NCBI GenBank assembly: GCA_963842305.1
Contig: CAWJFW010000002.1
Span: 1,178,001 to 1,242,000, forward strand
DNA: 64,000 nucleotides
From: JAIBJN01 sp963842305
GTDB taxonomy: Bacteria; Actinomycetota; Thermoleophilia; Gaiellales; Gaiellaceae
Reading direction: 5' to 3'
The notes under the pieces were generated by a model that was not told the DNA's origin, made no database searches, and was given only the letters and a program-made list of their open reading frames with translations. Position numbers and translations under genes: made by a program. Positions 39,627-46,768 of the stretch are shown one piece after another (the stretch's first letter is position 1; each line of letters starts with the position of its first letter).

Positions 39627-40491
39627 AGAAGCCGTTAACGAGCTCGGGCGTCGGCAGTTGGACGTCGCAACTGAGGCAAAAATCGAGCACGACCGGCGCC
39701 GGCTTCGGCTCCGACGGCGGCGGCGAGTGCTGGACCGACGTGGCCGGCAGCTCGCGCCGGACGTGGCGGTGCTCTCCCTTCCTGACCTTGCTGAGCACGA
39801 GGCCGAAGGGCGAGTCGACGCCGTGGAGGCGGGCGACCTTGCGAATGATGCCCTCGACGCCCTCCGGGAACTCTTCGAAGGCGTCTTCGAGCTCGGCGAT
39901 CTCTGGGCCGTCGTGGGGAGCCGCTGGCAGGAGGGTCAGAAGGCTTGAAAGATCCTCGCCGCCGCCCCGCTCCCGGTCTCGGGGTGGACTTGCGGCGGCG
40001 GCGAGGATCTCTTTCTCTTCTCGGTCTCGGTCTCCGCGCGCGCGCGAGTGACCCAGGTCGTGGCCCAGGTCTTCGCCAGAAGCGATGCTGGCTTCCGGCT
40101 CCTCGCCGGACAGCTCGTGGTCTAGGTCACCTAGGTCACGACCTGGGTCAGCACCTGGGTCATGGGTGACCCGGGCCGTGACCGAGGTCGTGACCGAGGC
40201 ACCCGTAAGACGCACCCGGAACGGGTGGCGCTGGCCAGCAACTACATCGACTTCGATGAGTTCGAGCTGCCGGAGCTTTCGCAGTCCACGCTTGATGGTG
40301 GACGTGCTGATGTCGAGGACCGCTTCGAGATGCGTTCTCGTCGTCGCGAAACCTGGCTCACGATCCGCGCCCGAGAACGCCAGATACACGAGGATGCCGA
40401 GCTCTGTCGCCGTCAGCTCGCCGTCCTCGAGTAGACGGCGGAGGCGCTTCGGCGCCCTCCAGAACGGTTCTGTGCTTGTTATCTCGCTCAA
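39580..40491 (-). CDS. Replication-initiator-like winged-helix protein with C-terminal zinc motif
   Basis: TTG 40491 overlaps the stop of the previous gene (TTGA). Residues ~1-90 form a winged-helix domain (FWRAPKRLRRLLEDGELTAT, LGILVYLAFSGADREPGFAT, TRTHLEAVLDISTSTIKRGL, RKLRQLELIEVDVV), as in phage/plasmid replication or primosome-type proteins. A low-complexity middle with V-T and D-L-G-H repeats is coded by 12-base tandem repeats. The C-terminus has LDFCLSCDVQL and NGFCAECAAS, a CxxC/CxxC zinc site. It lies in the integrative element, so a role in element replication or regulation is plausible. Confidence 0.7.
   Translation of the reverse strand: MSEITSTEPFWRAPKRLRRLLEDGELTATELGILVYLAFSGADREPGFATTRTHLEAVLDISTSTIKRGLRKLRQLELIEVDVVAGQRHPFRVRLTGASVTTSVTARVTHDPGADPGRDLGDLDHELSGEEPEASIASGEDLGHDLGHSRARGDRDREEKEILAAAASPPRDRERGGGEDLSSLLTLLPAAPHDGPEIAELEDAFEEFPEGVEGIIRKVARLHGVDSPFGLVLSKVRKGEHRHVRRELPATSVQHSPPPSEPKPAPVVLDFCLSCDVQLPTPELVNGFCAECAASKQEAQRGP
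40122..40200. repeat. Short tandem repeats inside the initiator-like gene
   Basis: CTAGGTCAC twice (40122-40139), ACCTGGGTCAGC/ACCTGGGTCATG (40141-40164) and CGTGACCGAGGT/CGTGACCGAGGC (40177-40200). They may be iteron-like DNA or only the code for the repetitive peptide. Confidence 0.6.
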
Positions 40492-40943
40492 AGCTCGATC
40501 GCTCCTTCTCGAGCTTGGCGAGGGGCTTCTAGGTCAGGTTCGTCCTCCGCTCCTAATGAAGGAGGCCCGCGGCGAGTCTGCCGACTACGTGTCCGCGCAG
40601 CTCGCGGGCGGACAGCGCGCGGCCGAGACTTCACGACGGGATACCGGCCTGCCGCAGCGCGAGCGGCCACGTGGACGCGCATCGCAAACCGTGCCATTGA
40701 ACGGCTCGCTTCAACCGAGCCGTCCGCGGCCTCCAGGGGTAGCAACCCCTTCCGCCCCGAGCGCACCTGCTGGATCTCAGACTCGCAGGACGCGACCATC
40801 TCGATCGCCGTCACCGGCCTGATCTCGTGCACCTGGCCGGCCAGGTCGGCGACCAGGACTGGACCGGACGCGAAGTCCGCGACAGCGGTGGGATCGTCAG
40901 CCCGCACCGGGATGGCGTCGACGGTCAACTCATTGGGGGACAC
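40488..40943 (-). CDS. Protein of unknown function in the integrative element (151 aa)
   Basis: GTG 40943. The first ~90 residues read as a real protein: ELTVDAIPVRADDPTAVADF, GPVLVADLAGQVHEIRPVTA, EMVASCESEIQQVRSGRKGL. The last ~55 residues are Arg/Pro-rich and less convincing, perhaps after an unseen frameshift. It is the first gene of a run of overlapping minus-strand genes ending in the integrase. No family known. Confidence 0.55.
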   Translation of the reverse strand: MSPNELTVDAIPVRADDPTAVADFASGPVLVADLAGQVHEIRPVTAIEMVASCESEIQQVRSGRKGLLPLEAADGSVEASRSMARFAMRVHVAARAAAGRYPVVKSRPRAVRPRAARTRSRQTRRGPPSLGAEDEPDLEAPRQAREGAIEL

Positions 40944-41141
40944 GGGTTCACCTGGAGGTAGCCGACTTTATTCATCGAGCGGTGAGAATCGCACAAGCGG
41001 TGGACGGAGCCCAAGACGACGAACGGCCCTCCGTGGAGAGCCGCCCGCCCCGATGAGCGATCACCGTCGGCTACGAAGGTGAACGACGCTGCGAAGCCTA
41101 ACGACCTCGTCGGCGATGATCGCTCAGGCGACCTCTGTCTT

Positions 41142-41181
41142 GTTCCACAAAGCCGCCTGTGGAACCACGATTCCGTGGAAC
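41142..41181. repeat. GTGGAAC repeats, cluster 1 (three copies)
   Basis: The reverse complement GTTCCAC is at 41142-41148; GTGGAAC is at 41159-41165 and 41175-41181. They lie directly after the stop of the ribbon-helix-helix gene. An imperfect 18 bp inverted repeat (about 41054-41071 with 41109-41126) lies to the left. Confidence 0.7.
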
Positions 41182-41186
41182 GGTGG

Positions 41187-41450
41187 CTACGTGGTATGAC
41201 GCTGCGCCACGCAGTGACGACACACGCACGCCGGATGGTGCGCCACGACGCCGCCCGAAGCGACCGAAGAAAACGGAGCCGACCGGCTCGGAACCGGCAC
41301 AAACCCGCTTGAGTCCTGGCCGGCGAGCTTCGCCTCGAACGCCTCCCGCGCCCACTCCGAAAAGCTGACGCTCGTCTCCCTCGCTGCCCTATGCGCGCGC
41401 TCGTAGAGGTCCTGATCGACGCGAAAACGGACGACTTCCGAGCGACTCAT
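41187..41450 (-). CDS. Ribbon-helix-helix DNA-binding protein (87 aa)
   Basis: ATG 41450. The N-terminal 45 residues are a CopG/Arc-type fold: SEVVRFRVDQDLYERAHRAA, then RETSVSFSEWAREAFEAKLA, in which the first strand (VVRFRV) would insert in the DNA groove. The C-terminal half is Ser/Val-rich with HHPACVCRHC near the end. It has three GTGGAAC sites downstream and three upstream, making it a candidate autoregulator or centromere-binding protein of the element. Confidence 0.75.
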   Translation of the reverse strand: MSRSEVVRFRVDQDLYERAHRAARETSVSFSEWAREAFEAKLAGQDSSGFVPVPSRSAPFSSVASGGVVAHHPACVCRHCVAQRHTT

Positions 41451-41461
41451 GACCACCAATT

Positions 41462-41535
41462 GTGGAACACGCCCAAGACGTGGCTGTGGAACAGGAGCCT
41501 CGAACGCGCATGAAACTCGGGTTCCGGCGTGGAAC
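41462..41535. repeat. GTGGAAC repeats, cluster 2 (three copies)
   Basis: GTGGAAC at 41462-41468, 41486-41492 and 41529-41535, all in the same orientation, just upstream of the ribbon-helix-helix start at 41450. A related GTGGAAT is at 42093-42099. The rest of 41536-41848 shows no supported gene. Confidence 0.7.
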
Positions 41536-41848
41536 AACGGCCGATTGGCGTCCAGTCTCTGGCGGGATCTTGTGTACCGGCTCGTGCGCCAGCGAGGGGG
41601 GTACCGGTGCGCATGGATTCAGCCGGCCTTGCCGACCGGCCTCCCCCACCACTCGGCCGCCGTCAAGAGACCCTCCCTGGTTTAGGCGATGAGCCTCAGC
41701 GTCTCCGAGGGGTTGGGTAGGGGAATCTGTCGGATCGGGGGATCGCGGCGCTCACGCGTTCGCCTCACGGAAACCGCCGAACCGGTTACTGAAACCGAGG
41801 GCAGACCGCTTGTGCGCAGGCGTCGGACCAGTCTTCTACCGCTGCCTT

Positions 41849-42091
41849 CTACTGCCGAGCCCGCTCGAGCAGCCCGTCGAAGTCGAAGCCACCAGGCTGG
41901 CGCGCGACGCGCTCAGCCTCCTCCCGCCGGCGCTCGAGCTCTCGGTCGACGGCGTCGCGAACGAGGCCACTCAGCGTTTCGCCAGCCTCCGCTGCCGCGG
42001 CCTCCCAGGCTGCACGCTGCCTCGCTGACTTCGGGCGGACGCAAACAGGCGAAAACATTTGGGCTGGCGGGGATGAGCGGGCGCGCGGCAT
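41849..42091 (-). CDS. Second ribbon-helix-helix-like protein (80 aa)
   Basis: The start is ATG 42091 or the internal ATG at residue 12. From residue 12 it reads MFSPVCVRPKSARQRAAWEA, then AAAEAGETLSGLVRDAVDRE, the strand-helix-helix order of Arc/MetJ-like proteins, followed by a charged helix (ELERRREEAERVARQ) and a short tail. It may be the partner or paralogue of the gene at 41187. No toxin gene is adjacent. Confidence 0.65.
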   Translation of the reverse strand: MPRARSSPPAQMFSPVCVRPKSARQRAAWEAAAAEAGETLSGLVRDAVDRELERRREEAERVARQPGGFDFDGLLERARQ

Positions 42092-42177
42092 AGTGGAATC
42101 GCATTTTCTACTTGGGCGTATGACATGGTCGCACCCCGGCCAGCTAGAGGCGCAGCTACGGGTCTAAGATCCGGCGC

Positions 42178-42426
42178 GTGGAGGTCGGCGCGACGAGGGC
42201 GCTCAAATCGCTGGCGGTCATCGCCGCACTACTGACGGTCTGGGAGTTCATGGGCTGTGTAGGCGGGGGCGTTGCGGTCGGCTTTGTCCTCGGATTCGTG
42301 GCCTCGGGCTTCTACGAGCCGTTCGCCCGCGGCCAAGTCGACCATCTCAAGGCCGCGGGATACGGCAGCGGCCTCGGCGGCTGGTTCGCCCTGGTTTTTT
42401 GTGGCTTCCTGGCAATAGTTCACTAG
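42178..42426 (+). CDS. Small membrane protein (82 aa)
   Basis: GTG start. The hydrophobic stretches ALKSLAVIAALLTVWEFMGC and GVAVGFVLGFVASGFYEPFA, plus the end GLGGWFALVFCGFLAIVH, suggest three membrane passes. It is followed 12 bases later by another membrane protein gene. Function unknown. Confidence 0.65.
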   Translation: MEVGATRALKSLAVIAALLTVWEFMGCVGGGVAVGFVLGFVASGFYEPFARGQVDHLKAAGYGSGLGGWFALVFCGFLAIVH

Positions 42427-42438
42427 ACTGAGGTTGCG

Positions 42439-42744
42439 ATGCGAAGGAAGCTTCTCCCGTTTGTAGCGGCGACCATTCTGGGCGTCGGTCTCGCAGCGAT
42501 CGTTGCGGCTGCGGACTGGTCCATGGCCGTCGCGCTGTCGCTCGGGACGATCGCCCTCTCCGTTCTAGCGGCGACAAGCATTCCGTATGCCTTCGGAAGG
42601 CGCGAGAGCTCCGCGCGGGAGCACGTGAACGGTCAGCCACGGCCCGATGAGCCACCCGTCGTTGTGGTCCTCCGAGGGCGCCTTGCCGAGTCTCGCCCGC
42701 AAAGCCGGACGAACCGGACGGACGCGGACCTCGTCGTCCATTAG
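42439..42744 (+). CDS. Small membrane protein (101 aa)
   Basis: Two transmembrane helices (LLPFVAATILGVGLAAIVAA and MAVALSLGTIALSVLAATSI) are followed by a hydrophilic cytoplasmic tail with Arg and Pro. It is probably co-transcribed with the upstream membrane gene and the DUF6941-like gene that begins four bases after its stop. Confidence 0.65.
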   Translation: MRRKLLPFVAATILGVGLAAIVAAADWSMAVALSLGTIALSVLAATSIPYAFGRRESSAREHVNGQPRPDEPPVVVVLRGRLAESRPQSRTNRTDADLVVH

Positions 42745-42747
42745 TGA

Positions 42748-43141
42748 GTGCAGCTCGGCTGCGCACTTCTCTGCGACGCCGCGACCTTACGGGAAGGGCT
42801 GCTCCACATCCTCGGCGGAGGCGTTACCGGCGTAACGAGTCCGGAGTACCCCGCACCTCTGGCTACGGCCTTCGCCATACAGCTCCGACTAACCCCGAAA
42901 GAGGCCGAAGTCCCGCACTCGCTTCGACTTCGTCTCGTCAATGAGAGTGGAGACCAGGGTCCTCGAAGCGACGGGCGAATTTCAGGTCGGGAGTGACTAC
43001 CAAGGTGAAACCGACGCGTCAGCGTCCATCCCGGTGACGTTTCAGAATGCACAGTTGCCTGCCCCAGGGAGCTACTCCTACGAGCTCTACATTGACGGAG
43101 ACCTCCTCACGACAGTTCCCTTTATTGCCCGCCAGGGCTAA
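42748..43141 (+). pseudogene. DUF6941-like protein, frameshifted
   Basis: The first frame reads LGCALLCDAATLREGLLHIL, GGGVTGVTSPEYPAPLATAF and SLRLRLVNESGDQ. After one base shift near 42955 it continues LEATGEFQVGSDYQGETDAS, then QNAQLPAPGSYSYELYIDGD and VPFIARQG with a stop. Joined, this is a ~130-aa beta-rich protein like the small DUF6941 family (domain name from memory). It may be a real frameshift or a read error. Confidence 0.6.
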
Positions 43142-43215
43142 AGGGCGGTTGCCCATCTCGTCAGCACCTCGCTCGCCTGGTCGAGCTCACGCCGGTGAAC
43201 GGGAGCCCCGCCGGC
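43138..43215 (-). other. Gene-end remnant, HRRELDQASEVLTRW peptide
   Basis: The minus strand reads GGAPVHRRELDQASEVLTRW, then ATAL and a stop, the third copy of the peptide seen at 8952 and 20123. Upstream the frame runs through the antisense of the lipoprotein gene, so only the tail survives. Confidence 0.45.
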
Positions 43216-43263
43216 GCCGCCGCAGTCTAGGATCCGCTCGACCGCTCTGCCAGACTCCGAGTC

Positions 43264-43935
43264 ATGCGCGCCGCTCCGGGTCTCCTGCTCGCCCTCATCG
43301 TCGTTGTGCTTCTGGCGGCGTGCAGCGGCGAGACCGACGAGGCGCCGTCCGCTGCACAGCCTGAAAGCGACTGCGACAAGCTCGCCGAGGAGCAAGCTCA
43401 GGCGGAGGCGGCTCGCGCGGCAGCTACGAACGACGACGAACGCGACCATTGGCTCGACGTAATGATCGAGATCCAGAGTCGAGGGGCCGACTGCGCACTC
43501 GAGGAGAAGATCGCGGATGACGAACTCTTGTGGGAGGACGAAGCAGGCGACACAACAACCGAGCCCGAGTCCACTTCCGAACCAGACCCGGACAGCAGCT
43601 TCGCGACCGCCTGCGACCTGACCCTGAACAGCGACTTCGACGAGATCCTCGCCGGCGGGCCGGTCGGCTGGTTCGTTGCCGACGCCGAGGTTCGCAACAC
43701 CGGGAACGTCGGCATCGTCGTCCAGGTGACGGGCCGTTTCAAACAGGCGGGTTCCCGTGCCCTGACGATGAGAAAGAACGCCCGCGTACCCTACGACGAA
43801 CGCAAGAACGTTCACTTCAAGCTGCCGGTGCAGCAGCAGGTCGCCTCGGCGTTCCAGTCTGCTCCCGGTTACTTTGAGGGCCGCGCCTGCTCGGTGGGGG
43901 CTAGGATCACGGACAGCTTCGGTAACCCCCACTGA
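43264..43935 (+). CDS. Lipoprotein with acidic linker (223 aa)
   Basis: A signal with a lipobox (LIVVVLLAAC) is followed by a coiled, Glu/Ala-rich helix (CDKLAEEQAQAEAARAAATN) and an acidic Thr/Ser/Pro linker (TTTEPESTSEPDPDSS). A C-terminal beta domain of ~110 residues follows with an FxxAxxxVxNTGN pattern (FVADAEVRNTGNVGIVVQVT). The last resembles extracellular beta-sandwich modules of the FxLYD type, but the match is weak. Probably an exported binding protein. Confidence 0.75.
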   Translation: MRAAPGLLLALIVVVLLAACSGETDEAPSAAQPESDCDKLAEEQAQAEAARAAATNDDERDHWLDVMIEIQSRGADCALEEKIADDELLWEDEAGDTTTEPESTSEPDPDSSFATACDLTLNSDFDEILAGGPVGWFVADAEVRNTGNVGIVVQVTGRFKQAGSRALTMRKNARVPYDERKNVHFKLPVQQQVASAFQSAPGYFEGRACSVGARITDSFGNPH

Positions 43936-44093
43936 GAGCTGGGTCTGCGACCTCGCTTTCTATTTAGGCTCTCTTGTTTGCCGCCCCGACTAGCGCCACG
44001 ACGGGCGCCCTCTGGTCGCGCAAGCCTCGGCCCCCACCACACGGCGGAGCCGATGAACAATCACGGGATGGTCTGGAGCACCGCCTCGCAAGC

Positions 44094-45275
44094 TCATCCA
44101 CAAACCTCTCGGAACACTCGGAGAAAGTTCCCGCCTAGAATCGCCTGCACGTCGCCGTCGTCGTAACCCCGACTAACCAGTCCTCTTGTGATGTTGGGGA
44201 AATCTCTGAAATCATCGAATCCGTCCAGCGTCTGCAGTGGGTTGATCCCATCCTCTGGCCGAAAGCCGATTTCGTTAACCCACGGCGTCATGACATTCTC
44301 GAGCGTCCATGACGATAGTTGCAGTGGCCAGTCGGTACCGATACCAACGTGCTTTACACCGATCTGTCTAACGAGATAGTCAATGTGGTCGAGCATGACA
44401 TTGATATCGGCGTCTTTCTCACTCGACAGAAAGAACGGCACCGCGTACACACCTATTACGCCACCGTTACTCGCTATCGCCTCGCACTCCGCATCCGTTT
44501 TTGCGCGGGCCACCGGATGGAGCACCTCGGCAGAGGTATGTGATGCGACAATAGGGACTTCCGAGACCTCAGCCGCTTGAAGCGTCGTGTGCGGACCACA
44601 ATGTGCTGTATCGATGATGAGGCCGAGTTGATTCATCTTTGCAACAAAGGCTCGGCCAACTTCGGTCAAACCCTCATCGCGCGCTTCCATGCAGCCAGAA
44701 CCGAGGTGGTTTGATCTATTGTAGGTAAGCTGGACCATTCTTAGGCCAATGTCATGCGCATATCTTAGATAGGCGGGACCTCGTAACCCGCTACTAAATT
44801 GACAGCTCATATATCCCGCACGCCGACCGCTCGCCTTGGCTCGCTCGAAATCGCTTGCCGTGAGCGCTTTTACGAGCCAACTCAGATGATCAAACTCCGC
44901 AATGGCGTTCGCCGTCCACGAGAGCGCTGCCTCGAGCGGCGCGTCGACATCGTCGAGTATCACTTCACGGTTACCCCCGGTAACGCCCGAGGCGTCCCAG
45001 CAGTCGCGCAGTTCGCTTGATTCCCCGGTTACCGCCTGTCGACTTGGAAGTAACCACGCCTCGGTGAACGCCCGCCAAGGATCGCGTGCCGAAACCCATG
45101 CACGCTGAAGCTGCTGCTCGAGCTCTGCCGAGTAGTATCTGCGCCCACAGGGACCCTGAAGGCACATATCGATGATGAGGGCGTCCTGATGCAGCTCGAG
45201 TGCGCGTAGCTCCGTTTCCGCATCAAGCTCGAAATCGAAGACGCCGAACCGACTCTCAGAATCCGCGGCCTTCAT
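44094..45275 (-). CDS. Peptidase M19 (membrane-dipeptidase-like) with altered metal site
   Basis: ATG 45275 overlaps the stop of the upstream hydrolase gene by four bases. The TIM-barrel pattern of M19 renal-dipeptidase-like enzymes is visible: MVQLTYNRSNHLGSGCMEAR, GLTEVGRAFVAKMNQLGLII, DTAHCGPHTTLQA, IVASHTSAEVLHP, GIGTDWPLQL and YDDGDVQAILGGNFLRVF. However, the N-terminal HxD ligands (usually DGHND) are replaced by IIDMCLQGP, and the bridging Glu (usually EGG) by SCQFSS, while His-His-Asp of the second half remain. It may use one metal or a different reaction. The base composition is clearly lower in GC than the flanks. Confidence 0.82.
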   Translation of the reverse strand: MKAADSESRFGVFDFELDAETELRALELHQDALIIDMCLQGPCGRRYYSAELEQQLQRAWVSARDPWRAFTEAWLLPSRQAVTGESSELRDCWDASGVTGGNREVILDDVDAPLEAALSWTANAIAEFDHLSWLVKALTASDFERAKASGRRAGYMSCQFSSGLRGPAYLRYAHDIGLRMVQLTYNRSNHLGSGCMEARDEGLTEVGRAFVAKMNQLGLIIDTAHCGPHTTLQAAEVSEVPIVASHTSAEVLHPVARAKTDAECEAIASNGGVIGVYAVPFFLSSEKDADINVMLDHIDYLVRQIGVKHVGIGTDWPLQLSSWTLENVMTPWVNEIGFRPEDGINPLQTLDGFDDFRDFPNITRGLVSRGYDDGDVQAILGGNFLRVFREVCG

Positions 45276-46654
45276 GCGTCGACTCTCCGATACGCATAGT
45301 CGCCATGGTGAAGGTATGCGGGGCGCCCTCCATCGAACTGCAGGAACACGACGCGTGTCTCCGCCTCGCCATAGAGAGATTCCGCAGCTGTGCGAAACAC
45401 CGAGTCTCCCACTGGTGACAGAGGGCCGCTCACCTTTTCTGCGCTATACAGCTTGTTGATCCAGTTCGGCGAAGGGGTCGACGTCATCAGAAGTTCGTCG
45501 CCACGAACCTCAACATTGATCGTATCGTGGAAGCTCTCGTATGTGCCGGCGAACGTAGTCAAGTCCCTGCTGGCCGCGCTCACGCTGCCGCCTCCGTCGT
45601 TGTGCGAGCCAAGTATGCCTTCAAGGACAATCCCAGCGACCCATTCGTAGACGGGAGCGCCCGCGAAAGAGTTCGTAAGAACCGCGAGGGCCAAACCCCG
45701 GTCTGGAACAATTGAAAGCTGGCAGTACTGGCCAATATTGCCACCGAAATGTCCGAGAAGCTGGCCGGCGTCGGTCTCCCAGAGCCGCCATCCAAGGCCC
45801 TGCGCGCTCCCCCGTGTCACGTCGTAGAGTAAGGCTTGCGGCTTCTGCATGTCCCTCCGGGCGCCGTCCGAAAGCAGAGGCGACTCGCCAACTGTCTGAA
45901 AGTCCGGGTCTAGGTGAGCTCGACCGAACGCGATAAGGTCGGCAACAGAGCTACACACGCCACCGGCGGGCCCAACCGCACGCGGCAACGCCCAGATTGA
46001 CGTGACCTCGACTCCGTCCCGAGTGGGCAAGTGTCCAACCGCCACGGGGTTTAGAATCGCCTCCTCCGGAAGCATGACCGTTCCGGCTAGATTCAAGGGC
46101 TTCACGAGCAAGTCCGCGAGCGCGCGGTCAAACGGTCTTCCCGTTACTACTTCAATGATCCGGCCAGCGAGGATGAACCCGCTATTGCAATACGAGAACA
46201 GCTCGCCGGGGGGATGAAGCTGCGGTAGCTCTTGACCGCGCTCTACAAACCTAGCCAGACAGTCATCGTCCCTTCCGAACACGAGCCCGAGGTTCTCGTC
46301 GATGCCGCTTGTGTGCGATATTAATTGCCGCACGGTCATTACGTCCATTGCGCTAGCGTCCGCCAGTCGTAACTCTGGTAAATATCGCCGGACATTGGCA
46401 TCGAGTTCAATGAGACCGCGGTCAGCCAGCATCATCACGAGCGTGGCCGTATACACCTTTGTAATGGATCCGATGAGAAACATCGTGTCGGCTGTAACTG
46501 GGACTCGAGTTCTCAAACTAGCAACGCCGCCAGTGAGAATGAAGCCGTCATCCTCCGCTTGCACCATTACCGCCGCCCCGGGGACGGCATACTGATCCAG
46601 GACGCTGTCTAGGCCTTCGGCGAGCTCGACGCGAAGCTCTGCAGGCGACCTCAC
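45272..46654 (-). CDS. Serine hydrolase of the beta-lactamase/PBP fold
   Basis: The protein is 460 aa. The SxxK motif is IGSITKVYTATLVMML (nucleophile Ser), the YxN motif is FSYCNSGFILAG, and GHFGGNIGQY stands for the KTG-like third motif. VRQLISHTSGIDENLG and FDRALADLLVKPLNLAGTVM are family signatures. There is no signal peptide, so it is intracellular. The group contains DD-peptidase-like esterases and aminopeptidases (DmpB, EstB type) rather than true beta-lactamases. It is translationally coupled to the M19-like gene, which hints at a shared peptide or amide substrate. Confidence 0.88.
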   Translation of the reverse strand: MRSPAELRVELAEGLDSVLDQYAVPGAAVMVQAEDDGFILTGGVASLRTRVPVTADTMFLIGSITKVYTATLVMMLADRGLIELDANVRRYLPELRLADASAMDVMTVRQLISHTSGIDENLGLVFGRDDDCLARFVERGQELPQLHPPGELFSYCNSGFILAGRIIEVVTGRPFDRALADLLVKPLNLAGTVMLPEEAILNPVAVGHLPTRDGVEVTSIWALPRAVGPAGGVCSSVADLIAFGRAHLDPDFQTVGESPLLSDGARRDMQKPQALLYDVTRGSAQGLGWRLWETDAGQLLGHFGGNIGQYCQLSIVPDRGLALAVLTNSFAGAPVYEWVAGIVLEGILGSHNDGGGSVSAASRDLTTFAGTYESFHDTINVEVRGDELLMTSTPSPNWINKLYSAEKVSGPLSPVGDSVFRTAAESLYGEAETRVVFLQFDGGRPAYLHHGDYAYRRVDA

Positions 46655-46768
46655 GGGTCCCTCCTTCCCGGGTCTGCTACATCCTCTCGGACTAGCCTGA
46701 CGCCTCCGCCGTTGCCTGGAGAATCGAAACCCCCATAAGTAAACACGTATACCGTGTGCGCCCGCCGA

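Noticed and set aside
41290..41320. GAGTCCTGGC word as a right-hand attachment copy of tRNA-Trp
   Set aside because: Only about ten bases match the T arm and the acceptor part does not follow.
41187..42091. Toxin-antitoxin pair built on the ribbon-helix-helix genes
   Set aside because: No RelE/ParE, PIN or Doc-like frame lies beside either RHH gene.
45272..46654. True secreted beta-lactamase (resistance gene)
   Set aside because: The protein lacks a signal peptide and the KTG box, and fits the DD-peptidase-like esterase/aminopeptidase group better.
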